Under the pieces are notes generated by a model. It saw only the letters and a list, made by a program, of their open reading frames with translations, was not told where the DNA came from and did not search any database. Both the position numbers and the translations under genes were made by a program. This document shows positions 52,914-61,499 of a DNA stretch of 64,000 bases, in pieces; the stretch's first letter is position 1, and each line of letters opens with the position of its first letter. Origin of the DNA: DASWJZ01 sp963814905 (GTDB lineage Bacteria > Pseudomonadota > Alphaproteobacteria > Rhizobiales > Afifellaceae); NCBI GenBank assembly GCA_963814905.1, contig CAWFEM010000011.1:372001-436000 (forward strand), given 5' to 3'.

Positions 52914-54677
52914 ATGTATCGTGCGCCGGTTTCGGAGATCGCGTTTACGCTGACGCACGTCGCCGGGCTGGGCGACGCCATCGAATCAGGCGCGCTCGGG
53001 GAACTCACCACCGATGTCGTGGATGCGGTGCTGGCGGAGGCCGGCCGGTTCGCCTCCGATGCGATGGCGCCGCTCAACCGGGTCGGCGACCGCCAAGGTG
53101 TGCGCCTCACGGACGGCGCGGTCGCGACGCCGGATGGCTGGCGGGAGGTCTACGCGGAATGGATCGCCGGCGGCTGGAACGGCATTCTCGCGGAGGAAGC
53201 TTTTGGCGGGCAGGGGCTGCCGCTCGTCCTTTCCGCCGCGGTGCAGGAAATCTGGAACAGCGCCTGCATGTCCTTCGCGCTCTGTCCGCTCTTGACTGCC
53301 GGCGCGGTGGAGGCGCTGACGAAGCACGGCAGCGACGCGCTGAAGGCGCGCTATCTGCCGCGCCTCGTTTCGGGCGAATGGACCGCGACCATGAACCTGA
53401 CGGAGCCGCAGGCGGGTTCCGATCTCGGCGCGCTCACCACCCGCGCGGAGCGGCGCGACGACGGCACCTACCGCGTCTTCGGGCAGAAGATCTTCATCAC
53501 CTATGGCGAGCACGATCTTGCCGAGAACATCGTGCATCTGGTGCTCGCACGGCTCCCCGACGCGCCGCCGGGCTCCAGAGGCATCTCGCTCTTCCTGGTG
53601 CCGAAAGTCCTGGTCGGCGAGGACGGCGCGCTCGGCGCGCGCAACGACGTCGTCTGCGCCGGCCTTGAAAAGAAGCTCGGCATCCACGGCGCGCCGACCT
53701 GCACGATGCATTATGGCGACGGCCGCTTCGGCGAGGAGCCCGGCGCCGTCGCCTGGCTCGTCGGCGAGGAGCATCGCGGGCTCATGTGCATGTTCACGAT
53801 GATGAACAATGCACGGCTGACGGTCGGCATCCAGGGTGTCGCGCAGGCGGAGCTCGCACTGCAGCAGGCGAGCGCCTATGCGCTGGAGCGGCGGCAGGGG
53901 AGGGCACCGGGCGCGAAGGGCGACGGCATGAGCCTCATCGTCGAGCATCCCGATATTCGCCGCACGCTGATGACCATGCGGGCGCTGGCGGAAGCGGCGC
54001 GCGGCCTCTGCTATTCCTGTGCGATCGCGGCCGATCTCGGCCAGCAGGCCCGCGTCGATCTCCTGACGCCCGTCGCCAAGGCGTTCTCCACCGACATCGG
54101 TGTGGAGGCGGCCTCGCTCGGCGTGCAGGTCTTCGGCGGCGCCGGTTACATCGAGGAGACGGGCGCGGCGCAGACGCTCCGCGACGCGCGCATCGCGCCG
54201 ATCTACGAGGGCACCAACGGCATCCAGGCGATCGACCTCGTAATGCGCAAGCTGCCGCTTGAGGACGGGGAATGCGTGCATGGCCTGATCGCCGAGCTGC
54301 GCGGCATCGCGGAGCGCGCGCGCGGCGCCAACCGTGAGGATTTCGGCCGCATGGGGGCGCGGCTTGCCGCAAGCCTCGACGACCTCGAAGCGGCGACCCG
54401 GCATCTTCAGGAGGCGCTCAAGGCCGGCAAGACGAGCGAGGCGCTTGCCGGCGCGACGCTCTATCTCCGGCTCTTCGGGCTTGCGGCAGGCGGCGCGTAT
54501 CTGGCGAAGGGCGCGCTTGCCTCGCTCGACGACGCGACGCCGCGCGGAAAGCTCCGCATCGCCACGGCGCGCTTCATGGCCGAGCAGCTTCTTCCTGAGA
54601 CCGCCGCACTGAAACTCGCCGTGACGGAAGGCGCGGAGGCGGTTGTCGGCGTCGACGCCGCGCTGCTGTCGGGGTGA
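52914..54677 (+). CDS. Acyl-CoA dehydrogenase family protein
   Basis: 587 residues, the long type with an extra C-terminal helical domain (about residues 465-587), as in DmdC-like enzymes (3-methylmercaptopropionyl-CoA dehydrogenase). FAD- and substrate-binding segments: WTATMNLTEPQAGSDLG, GQKIFITYGEHD, and QVFGGAGYIEETGAAQTLRDARI. The catalytic base is Glu in YEGTNGIQAIDLVMRKL. Oxidises an acyl-CoA thioester with electrons passed to ETF; chain type unknown. It is 148 bases before an SDR gene in the same direction, with a palindromic repeat between. Confidence 0.9.
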   Translation: MYRAPVSEIAFTLTHVAGLGDAIESGALGELTTDVVDAVLAEAGRFASDAMAPLNRVGDRQGVRLTDGAVATPDGWREVYAEWIAGGWNGILAEEAFGGQGLPLVLSAAVQEIWNSACMSFALCPLLTAGAVEALTKHGSDALKARYLPRLVSGEWTATMNLTEPQAGSDLGALTTRAERRDDGTYRVFGQKIFITYGEHDLAENIVHLVLARLPDAPPGSRGISLFLVPKVLVGEDGALGARNDVVCAGLEKKLGIHGAPTCTMHYGDGRFGEEPGAVAWLVGEEHRGLMCMFTMMNNARLTVGIQGVAQAELALQQASAYALERRQGRAPGAKGDGMSLIVEHPDIRRTLMTMRALAEAARGLCYSCAIAADLGQQARVDLLTPVAKAFSTDIGVEAASLGVQVFGGAGYIEETGAAQTLRDARIAPIYEGTNGIQAIDLVMRKLPLEDGECVHGLIAELRGIAERARGANREDFGRMGARLAASLDDLEAATRHLQEALKAGKTSEALAGATLYLRLFGLAAGGAYLAKGALASLDDATPRGKLRIATARFMAEQLLPETAALKLAVTEGAEAVVGVDAALLSG

Positions 54678-54701
54678 CGGCCGTGGGCGTGGGCAGCGCG
54701 T

Positions 54702-54787
54702 GCTTCGAGGCTCCATTCCGCCTTCATCCTGAGGTGCGAGCGGAGCGAGCCTCGAAGGGGCGGAATGGAGCACCTCAGCATGAGGGA
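54702..54787. repeat. Palindromic repeat with nested arms between the acyl-CoA dehydrogenase and SDR genes
   Basis: Outer and inner arms pair: ttcgaggctccattccgcc on the left matches ggcggaatggag and gcctcgaa on the right, and catcctgaggtgc matches gcacctcagcatg. The CATCCTGAGGTGC...GAGCCTCGAAGG core resembles a repeat common in Rhizobiales genomes from memory. Single copy in this window. Confidence 0.7.
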
Positions 54788-54825
54788 GGGTGGGCGGGCG
54801 CCATCTTCGACAAAGGCCGGACTGC

Positions 54826-55653
54826 ATGAGCCTCGCCGGCAAGACCCTCTTCATCACCGGCGCGTCGCGCGGGATCGGGCTCGCGATCGCACTCCGCGCA
54901 GCAAAGGACGGCGCCAATGTCGCCATCGCCGCGAAGACCGTGACCCCGCATCCGAAGCTCGAAGGCACCATCTACACTGCTGCGGAGGCGATAGAGCGCG
55001 CAGGCGGTAACGCGCTTCCCCTTCAGGTCGACATTCGCGACGACGCGGCTGTTGCCGCTGCAATCGCCGCGACCGCGGACGAATTCGGCGGCATCGATAT
55101 CGTCGTCAACAACGCCTCGGCGATCAATCTCGCGAGCACGCCCGATATCGACATGAAGCGCTTCGACCTGATGCAGCAGATCAATGCGCGCGGCAGCTTC
55201 CTCGTGACCAAGCTGGCGCTGCCGCATCTGGAAAAGGCTGAGAACCCGCACGTGCTGATGCTCTCGCCGCCGCTCGACATGCGGGCGAAATGGTTCGCGC
55301 CGCACCTCGCCTATACGATGGCGAAGTTCGGCATGAGCTTCTGCGTCCTCGGTTTCGCGGAGGAATTCCGGGCGCGCGGCATCGCGGTCAACGCGCTCTG
55401 GCCGCGGACGACGATTGCGACCGCGGCGATCAAGAACCTGCTCGGCGGCGAGGCGGTGATGCGCGCCTCGCGCACGCCGGACATCCTCGCCGATGCGGCG
55501 TGGCTGATCTTCAACAAGCCGGCGCGGGATTTTTCCGGGAATTTCCTCATCGACGACACGTTTTTGAAGGCGGAAGGCGTTACGGACTTGGAGAAGTACC
55601 GAGTTGACCCGAGCGTGCCCTTGCAGCCGGATTTCTTCGTGCCGGAGGCGTGA
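54826..55653 (+). CDS. SDR-family oxidoreductase (HSDL2-like)
   Basis: 275 residues. LFITGASRGIGLAIALRAAKDGANVAIAAKT is the cofactor site; the sequence AAKTVTPHPKLEGTIYTAAEAIE is a hallmark of HSDL2-type proteins. Catalytic Ser is in LMLSPPLD and YxxxK in YTMAKFG. A C-terminal segment PVPLQPDFFVP-like completes it. Eukaryotic HSDL2 is peroxisomal; bacterial members act on acyl or terpenoid substrates. Placed after an acyl-CoA dehydrogenase, a beta-oxidation-type role is plausible. ATG 54826 starts the Rossmann fold; an upstream ATG (54790) would add 12 non-conserved residues. Confidence 0.87.
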   Translation: MSLAGKTLFITGASRGIGLAIALRAAKDGANVAIAAKTVTPHPKLEGTIYTAAEAIERAGGNALPLQVDIRDDAAVAAAIAATADEFGGIDIVVNNASAINLASTPDIDMKRFDLMQQINARGSFLVTKLALPHLEKAENPHVLMLSPPLDMRAKWFAPHLAYTMAKFGMSFCVLGFAEEFRARGIAVNALWPRTTIATAAIKNLLGGEAVMRASRTPDILADAAWLIFNKPARDFSGNFLIDDTFLKAEGVTDLEKYRVDPSVPLQPDFFVPEA

Positions 55654-55702
55654 AGGCGGCGCGGGATGCGCGCAGAAGAAACGCCAACACCTGGCCTGGG
55701 GC

Positions 55703-57619
55703 ATGATCGTCGCTTGCATCGTCGCCATCGCGGTCTTCGCGATCCTGAGCCTACCCGGCTGGATCCTGGCGTCGGACCGGAAACGGCCGCTCTGGATCTG
55801 GGTCGCGGCCGGGTTCTCGGCGCAGGCCGCGGCCATCCTGCTGACGGCGCTTCTTGGGCTTCTCCTTCCCGGACTTCCCGCGGCGACCGCGCTCGCCGTC
55901 GCCCTCGGTCTCTCTGCGGTGGCCTTCGCGTTGCGGCGATCTTCTCCCGGACTGCATGCCCCCTCGCTTGAGCTCTGGTCGCTGGCGGTCCCCGCAATCG
56001 CGGTGATCGTCGCCGCCCTGATCACCAATGCCGCCATCAGGGTCGAGGATGGCGAGCTGGTCGTGCGCGCCTGGTTCAACTCCGACGGCTTCAAGCACAT
56101 GGGCCACGTGCAATCCCTCGCCGCCTTCGGGCTGCCGGCGCGCGATATCTTCGGGGGCGGCGACAGGCTCGCTTATTACTGGTTCTGGTATGTGATCCCG
56201 GCGATCGGGACGTCGGCGACGGGTGACCCGGCGCGCGCGCTCATCGCGGCCGGACTGGTTCAGACCTTCGGGTTCTGGGTTCTCGTCTTTGGGCTCGTCA
56301 GGACCGTGGGCGTCGGCGCCGGGTGGGCCGCCGCGATCACCCTCGTCGCCTGGCTCTCTCCGACGCCCGACGGGCTCGCGGCTCTTTCGGCGGCGCATTG
56401 GAACCTGCGGCTCGCCGCAACCGCGATCGACATCGAATCGATGAACGACGTCTTCCTAAACGCTTCGTCCTTCTTCCGCCTTTCCCTTTATATCCCGCAG
56501 CATCAATTCATGATCGCGGGCCTGATGGCGTGGGGGCTGCTCTACGCGACGGAGGACGCGCCGCGCGGCGGGGCGATGGCCTGCCTCAGCGTCGCGCCGC
56601 TTGTTGCCGCCGGCGCCATATCGACGCTTCTCGGCGTCGGTTGCCTCGGCGTCTTCGGTCTGACGCAGCTCCTGGACCGGAAGACGCCGTTCCTTCGCCG
56701 CGCCGCATGGGTCGTGGCGGTGGGCGTCCTGGCGCTCGCGGTGCCGCTCGCCTTCGGCATCGCCGGGCCGTCGCAAGGAAGCGGGCTCGGCAGCCCGGTC
56801 TTCGCCGACGATCCGGCGATCTTCTCCGCCGGCCTCCGCTTCCTCGTCGCGATACCGGGCCTCTGCTTCATCTACGGCTTCTTCCTGATCGGCCTGATCG
56901 GCATCGTCCTCATGTGGCGCAACGGGGAGGGGAAAGGACAGGCGGCGCGCATGCGCGCCTTCGCGACGGCGCTGGTCGTCGTCGGCTTCGTCATTCTCCT
57001 CGGGTCAACGCTGCTCGACACGCTCCGCGTCGCCAAGGAGATGCAGCTCAGGGCGAGCCTGCTCGGAGGTCTCGGCCTCGTTCTTGGGCTCGCGCGTCTG
57101 GTGCCCGCCGGTGCCGGCGCGGCACGGATCACGACGCTGCCGGGCATCGCGGCGCTCATCTTCCTCTTGATCGGCCTGCCCACGCCGATCCTCGACGCGA
57201 TCTGGCACAGCGCCTCGTCGAAGCGCTGGCAGGTCAGAGTGCCTAAAGACGACCTCGCGATCCTCGCCCATATCCGCGAGACCAGCGCGCCCGACACGAT
57301 CGTGCTGCAGGACCCGGTGTTTCCGTATTTGAGCGCCGGCGCGGGCATCTGGGTGCCCGTCATCGGCGGCCGGGTGGTCTTCACCTCACCGCGCGCGACG
57401 CATTGGCGCCGGCACGAACCGCGCACCGAAGAGGCCAAAGCCTTCTTCGCAGGCGGCGCGCCGCTACCGGCGGGAGACTACGACCTGATCTATCTAAGCC
57501 GCGCGCTTGAGCCGGAGACCTTCGACGCCCTCAAGGAGCGCCTCAGCGCCGCGCCCGACTGGCAGGAGGAGAAGTGCCTCCCGGATGCGTGTGTCTTCAA
57601 GCGGAGTATGGCTTCGTAG
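55703..57619 (+). CDS. Large polytopic membrane protein of unknown function
   Basis: 638 residues with about twelve to fourteen predicted spans and a C-terminal soluble domain of ~130 residues (from WQVRVPKDDLAILAHI). A conserved-looking periplasmic loop after span 4 reads VRAWFNSDGFKHMGHVQSLA, with GGDRLAYYWFWYVIPAI next. Span topology plus an acidic/aromatic loop resembles GT-C-type membrane glycosyltransferases, but I cannot confirm the family. ATG 55703 opens the first span. It is 49 bases after the SDR; a link to it is uncertain. Confidence 0.75.
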   Translation: MIVACIVAIAVFAILSLPGWILASDRKRPLWIWVAAGFSAQAAAILLTALLGLLLPGLPAATALAVALGLSAVAFALRRSSPGLHAPSLELWSLAVPAIAVIVAALITNAAIRVEDGELVVRAWFNSDGFKHMGHVQSLAAFGLPARDIFGGGDRLAYYWFWYVIPAIGTSATGDPARALIAAGLVQTFGFWVLVFGLVRTVGVGAGWAAAITLVAWLSPTPDGLAALSAAHWNLRLAATAIDIESMNDVFLNASSFFRLSLYIPQHQFMIAGLMAWGLLYATEDAPRGGAMACLSVAPLVAAGAISTLLGVGCLGVFGLTQLLDRKTPFLRRAAWVVAVGVLALAVPLAFGIAGPSQGSGLGSPVFADDPAIFSAGLRFLVAIPGLCFIYGFFLIGLIGIVLMWRNGEGKGQAARMRAFATALVVVGFVILLGSTLLDTLRVAKEMQLRASLLGGLGLVLGLARLVPAGAGAARITTLPGIAALIFLLIGLPTPILDAIWHSASSKRWQVRVPKDDLAILAHIRETSAPDTIVLQDPVFPYLSAGAGIWVPVIGGRVVFTSPRATHWRRHEPRTEEAKAFFAGGAPLPAGDYDLIYLSRALEPETFDALKERLSAAPDWQEEKCLPDACVFKRSMAS

Positions 57620-57673
57620 GCGCGGCGCGAGCGGATTGACGGTTGAACGAGGAACGCAGTGGAGGGGATCGCC

Positions 57674-57859
57674 TCAGCGCCTCTTGCCGAGCTCGGCGGC
57701 GATGTCCTTCACCATCCGGCCCACTTTTCGATGCGCGGTCACGATCTGGTCGCGCGTCACGCCCCAACGCTTCATCCAATGTTCGACCGCCTGCCGCTCG
57801 GAGAGATCGAGCCGCTCCTTGTCGATCCTCCCGCGTCCCTTGTCCTTCAGCCCCGGCAT
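57674..57859 (-). CDS. DUF3606-domain small protein
   Basis: 61 residues beginning MPGLKDKGRGRIDKERLDLS, then AVEHWMKRWGVTRDQIVTAHRKVG, which is the DUF3606 core (helix-turn-helix-like), and a basic C-terminus ending AELGKRR. Function unknown. The in-frame extension upstream to 57928 is not conserved. Flanked by gaps of about 54 and 200 bases; the latter (57860-58059) shows only a weak 6-bp CCCCCG/CGGGGG inverted repeat near 57915-57940. Confidence 0.8.
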   Translation of the reverse strand: MPGLKDKGRGRIDKERLDLSERQAVEHWMKRWGVTRDQIVTAHRKVGRMVKDIAAELGKRR

Positions 57860-58059
57860 TGGTTGTCTTTCCTGGAGTTCGTGCGGCGTCCGCCTGAAGT
57901 GAGCGCCCGCGAAGACCCCCGGTAACATGCAAACGGGGGCGAGGGTGGGATTTGATTGTCCCGAGAGGCGGGCGGGTCGAAGGTGTTGAGACGGAAATAT
58001 GGTTTGAGGATCGGGACGGGAGGGGCCCGCTCCGAGAGGAGCGTCGCGGCTCGGTCTCC

Positions 58060-59121
58060 CTACTCAAACCCGCTCCCCCGCACGCTCTTTCCCCCAGCCT
58101 CGCGCCACTTCTTCATCAGCGCCTCAAGTTCCCCGTCGGCCCCTTCCGGCAGAACGATGCGCGGGGTGACGAGAAGGTCGCCGTGGCCGCCCGCCTTGGG
58201 CAGGCCCTTGCCCTTGAGCCTGAGCGTCCGGCCGCTTGAGGAGTGGGGCGGGATCGTCACCTGAACTTTTCCGGAGAGCGTCGGCACGGGGATCTTCGCG
58301 CCGAGCACCGCCTCGTCGAGGCTGATCGGCAGATCGAGGCGCAGGTCCGCCCCCTCCGCCTTGAAGAGCGGATGCGGCACGAAGCGCACGGTGACGAGCG
58401 CGTCGCCGGCCTTGCCGCCGGTGGGCGACGCCTGCCCCTGGCCCTGAAGGCGGATCACCTGGCCGTCCTGCACGCCGACAGGGAGCGTCAGCGCCACGGT
58501 CTTGCCGCTCGGCAGGCTCACCTTCGGCTTCTTGCCTGTTGCGATGTCCTCCAGCGTGACGGCGACCTCGCCGCGCACGTCGGCGCCCGCCCGCGGCGCC
58601 TCGGGGCGCGCGCGCCCGCGCCCGCCGCCCAATCCGCCGAAGATGGAGCTCAAAATGTCATCGTCGGCGCCGCCCGCCTCGAAGGTGCGCCCGCCGCCGG
58701 GTCCGCCGCCCCCTGGACCGGTCGTGAAGCGGAAGGTGCGCGTGCCGCCGGGCCCGCCCGGACCGGCCGTGCCGGCCTGCCCGCGGCGGAGCGCCTCGAA
58801 GATATCCTCGAAGGCCGCCGGGTCGACATTCTCGAAGCCGCCGCCCCCGGGTCCGCCCCCCGGTCCGGTGCGGAAGCCCTCAAAACCCTGGAACTTGGGC
58901 TTGCCATCCGCGTCGATCTCGCCGCGGTCGAATTTCCCGCGCTTCTCCTTGTCGCCGACGATCTCGTAGGCGGCGTTGATTTCGGAGAATTTCGTCTGCG
59001 CCTTCTTGTCCCCGGCGTGCTTGTCGGGATGGTACTGCTTGGCGAGCTTTCTATAGGCGCGCTTCACCTCCGCCTCGTTGGCGGAGCGGCCTACGCCGAG
59101 CACGTCATAGGGGTCGCGCAT
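58060..59121 (-). CDS. DnaJ-family co-chaperone (CbpA-like, no zinc finger)
   Basis: 353 residues. The J domain at 1-70 has the HPD motif at 31-33 (QYHPDKH), which stimulates DnaK ATPase. A long Gly/Phe/Pro linker (GTGPGGGPGGGGFENVD and similar, about 80-165) precedes two beta-sandwich client-binding domains (EVAVTLEDIATGKKPKVSLP; LPISLDEAVLGAKIPVPTL) and a short C-terminal dimer region. No CxxCxGxG repeats, so it is CbpA/DjlA-like rather than true DnaJ. Position near pdxH is normal for the order. The gap 59122-59284 shows no gene. Confidence 0.92.
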   Translation of the reverse strand: MRDPYDVLGVGRSANEAEVKRAYRKLAKQYHPDKHAGDKKAQTKFSEINAAYEIVGDKEKRGKFDRGEIDADGKPKFQGFEGFRTGPGGGPGGGGFENVDPAAFEDIFEALRRGQAGTAGPGGPGGTRTFRFTTGPGGGGPGGGRTFEAGGADDDILSSIFGGLGGGRGRARPEAPRAGADVRGEVAVTLEDIATGKKPKVSLPSGKTVALTLPVGVQDGQVIRLQGQGQASPTGGKAGDALVTVRFVPHPLFKAEGADLRLDLPISLDEAVLGAKIPVPTLSGKVQVTIPPHSSSGRTLRLKGKGLPKAGGHGDLLVTPRIVLPEGADGELEALMKKWREAGGKSVRGSGFE

Positions 59122-59284
59122 GAAGGCTTAAAATCCGGCGGCTACGTGAAAACGGGTGCAGCCGAGATATGGGAGGATTTTCACCGAAATGCCAGTCTGG
59201 GCGCGGGGATTGCACCGGCTTTGTCGAGCGCGGGGCATTCATTCGCCCCCGTCGTTCCCATTCTTGCCCTGAGGCGCGCGCGGC

Positions 59285-59740
59285 TCAGGTCCGGTCGGCC
59301 GCGCTGCGCTCGTCGATCGTCACGCGGGCGCGGGAGGCCGTACCGCAGATCGCGCCGGCATATTCGTGCACGCCGCCGATCGAGGTGACAGTCGTGGAGA
59401 AAGGCTTGCAGCCGTCCTTGCCCGGCGGGTTGGGCAGGTCCGCGGTCTCCACCGTGCCGGAGGATCCGGTCGCCGAGTTCACCCAATCGCCGTCGCCCGC
59501 CGTCAGCATCAGCGCCGCCTTGGCGGCCTCGCCGATCATCGCTGCGTCGGAAAATGCCAGTGTCTGCGGCAACGGCCGCTGCACCTCGACGGAGGGCTGG
59601 ATGGAGCCCGTCGTGATCTGCGTTTCCTTGCCGCCGCCGAAGGGCGAAAGCGAGCAGCCTGCGAGCGCGAGGCAGAGGGCAAAGCCGGCGGGTATCCGCC
59701 TAGCGGCGCCAAGGCTTCGGATATAAGGAGAAAGGCACAC
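59285..59740 (-). CDS. Putative lipoprotein, RT0821/Lpp0805-like surface protein
   Basis: About 151 residues. GTG at 59740 is the most likely start, giving a short basic n-region, hydrophobic helix (RIPAGFALCLALAGC) and lipobox LAGC; a TTG three bases earlier is an alternative. The mature part is short and contains WVNSATGSSGTVETAD and the Cys-rich C-terminal GGVHEYAGAICGTASRARV, which resembles the RT0821/Lpp0805 surface-protein family. Function unknown. It is divergent from pdxH with only 16 bases between starts, so promoters overlap the coding ends. Confidence 0.65.
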   Translation of the reverse strand: MCLSPYIRSLGAARRIPAGFALCLALAGCSLSPFGGGKETQITTGSIQPSVEVQRPLPQTLAFSDAAMIGEAAKAALMLTAGDGDWVNSATGSSGTVETADLPNPPGKDGCKPFSTTVTSIGGVHEYAGAICGTASRARVTIDERSAADRT

Positions 59741-59756
59741 CAACGCGGAACCACTG

Positions 59757-60407
59757 ATGACCGACGGAGAAAGCACCGCCACAGAAGACCATGGCGGCGA
59801 GGGGTTAACAAGCCATGAATCCGCTAATGCGGCGGACCCGTTTCGGCTTTTTTCTGAATGGCTTGCGGATGCCGAGAAGGGCGAGCCCAACGATCCGAAC
59901 GCGATGGCGCTGGCCACCGTCGACGCCGATGGCCTGCCGAACGTGCGCATGGTGCTCCTGAAGGGCTTCGACGAGGCGGGTTTCGTCTTCTACACCAATC
60001 TGGAGAGCGCCAAGGGCCGCGAGCTTGCAGCGCATCCGAAAGCCGCCCTTCTCTTCCACTGGAAGTCGCTGCGCCGCCAGGTGCGGGTGCGCGGCCCCGT
60101 GACGCCGGTCTCCGAGGCGGAGGCCGATGCGTATTTCGCCACTCGTCCGCGGCTGGCGCGGATCGGCGCCTGGGCGAGCCGGCAATCGGCGCCCATGGAG
60201 AGCCGCCTCGTCCTGGAAAAGGCGGTGGCGCTCTACACCGCGAAATTCGCCGTCGGCGACATCCCGCGCCCGCCGCATTGGTCGGGCTTCCGCATCGCGC
60301 CGCGGGAGATCGAGTTCTGGAAGGATGGCGCCTTCCGCCTGCACCATCGCACCTGCTATGCGCGCGAGGCCGCTGGCGGATGGTCCGCGACGCAGTTGCA
60401 GCCTTAG
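59757..60407 (+). CDS. pdxH: Pyridoxamine 5'-phosphate oxidase
   Basis: FMN enzyme that oxidises PNP and PMP to PLP, the coenzyme used by Kbl among others. 216 residues: EPNDPNAMALATVDADGLPNVRMVLLKGFDEAGFVFYTN, FHWKSLRRQVRVRG, IGAWASRQSAPM (FMN and substrate residues), and HRTCYAREAAGGWSATQLQP at the C-terminus are all characteristic, although a Cys replaces the more usual Leu/Arg in the final motif. The N-terminal 30 residues are an extension of low conservation. Confidence 0.94.
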   Translation: MTDGESTATEDHGGEGLTSHESANAADPFRLFSEWLADAEKGEPNDPNAMALATVDADGLPNVRMVLLKGFDEAGFVFYTNLESAKGRELAAHPKAALLFHWKSLRRQVRVRGPVTPVSEAEADAYFATRPRLARIGAWASRQSAPMESRLVLEKAVALYTAKFAVGDIPRPPHWSGFRIAPREIEFWKDGAFRLHHRTCYAREAAGGWSATQLQP

Positions 60408-60427
60408 TTCCGGGGGGTGGGGTAGTC

Positions 60428-61492
60428 GTGCAGTCTGGGGCGGAGACGGATCGGAAACGAGCCGAGGAAGCTGCGCTCAACCGCGCCCGCCTGGAGCTTG
60501 CCATCGAGGCGACCGCGCTCGGCGTCTGGGAGTGGAACGTGGAGACCGGCGAGACCATCTGGTCGGACCGGCAGAAGGCGATCTGGGGCCTCGATCCGGA
60601 GCATCCGGCCTCCTACGAATATTGGCGCGCCAGCATCCATCCGGAGGACCGTGAAGCGGTGTTGGGCCGGCTTGAGCGCACGCTCGACAGAAGCTCCGGC
60701 GGCGACCAGGCGCAGGAGCACCGCATCGTCCGCCCGAGCGGCGCGGTGCGCTGGATCTCCTCGCACGGCCGCATGGTCTACGACGAGGCGACAGGCAAGC
60801 CACTCCGCCTGATCGGAACGGTGCTCGACATTACGCGGCGGAAGCGGGCGGAGGAGGCGCTGAGGCGCGCGCTGGAAGGGCAGGAGATTCTGCTCCGCGA
60901 GGTCAATCACCGGGTCAAGAACAGCCTGCAGCTCGTCTCCTCGATGCTGTCGCTGCAAAGCGCGCGGCTCGACGATCCGGAAATGCGCGCACTGATCCAG
61001 GAGGCGCAGTATCGCGTGCATGCGGTGGCGAGCGTGCACGAGCGGCTCTACCGCAGCCAGGACCTCCGTTCCGTCGATCTCGACGTCTTCCTGGAGACGC
61101 TTTGCCGCGATCTGGAGGAAAGCGTGGCGGACGACGAGGACGCGATTTCGGTCGAGGTCGCGGCGGAGCCTGTGACCGTCGCCAACGACCGCGCGGTGCC
61201 GATCGCGCTCATCCTGAACGAGCTCCTGACCAACGCCATCAAATACGCCTACCCGGAGCGGCGCGGGACGATCAAGGTGACGCTTGCGAGCGAGAAGGAA
61301 GGACGCGTGAGCCTCACCGTCGCGGATGCGGGCGTCGGTCTGCCGGAAGGATTCTCGGAGCGGCGCCAAGCTTCGCTCGGCTACCGCATCATCGACGGCC
61401 TTGCCCGGCAGATCGGTGGCGAGGTGAGGATTGCCGAGCGGAAGCCGGGGACAAGCGTCACGGTGCGTTTCGACGTCGCCGCGGCGGCCTAG
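60428..61492 (+). CDS. PAS-containing HisKA_2 sensor histidine kinase
   Basis: 354 residues, no membrane span. PAS_3 domain at about 20-130 (TALGVWEWNVETGETIWSD, then HRIVRPSGAVRWISSHGRMVYDEATG). Phosphoacceptor His161 is in LREVNHRVKNSLQLVSSML, the HisKA_2 (HWE-like) dimer helix. The ATPase domain has NELLTNAIKYAYPE (N-box), VADAGVGLPEG (G1) and SLGYRIIDGLARQIGGEV. This family often acts in general-stress or light signalling in alphaproteobacteria. No response regulator or sigma gene lies nearby, so it is an orphan here. GTG 60428 is the only near start in frame. Confidence 0.88.
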   Translation: MQSGAETDRKRAEEAALNRARLELAIEATALGVWEWNVETGETIWSDRQKAIWGLDPEHPASYEYWRASIHPEDREAVLGRLERTLDRSSGGDQAQEHRIVRPSGAVRWISSHGRMVYDEATGKPLRLIGTVLDITRRKRAEEALRRALEGQEILLREVNHRVKNSLQLVSSMLSLQSARLDDPEMRALIQEAQYRVHAVASVHERLYRSQDLRSVDLDVFLETLCRDLEESVADDEDAISVEVAAEPVTVANDRAVPIALILNELLTNAIKYAYPERRGTIKVTLASEKEGRVSLTVADAGVGLPEGFSERRQASLGYRIIDGLARQIGGEVRIAERKPGTSVTVRFDVAAAA

Positions 61493-61499
61493 AGCAGAC

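Noticed and set aside
57915..57940. Terminator between DnaJ and DUF3606 genes
   Set aside because: The CCCCCG/CGGGGG stem is short with a 12-base loop and no T-run on either strand.
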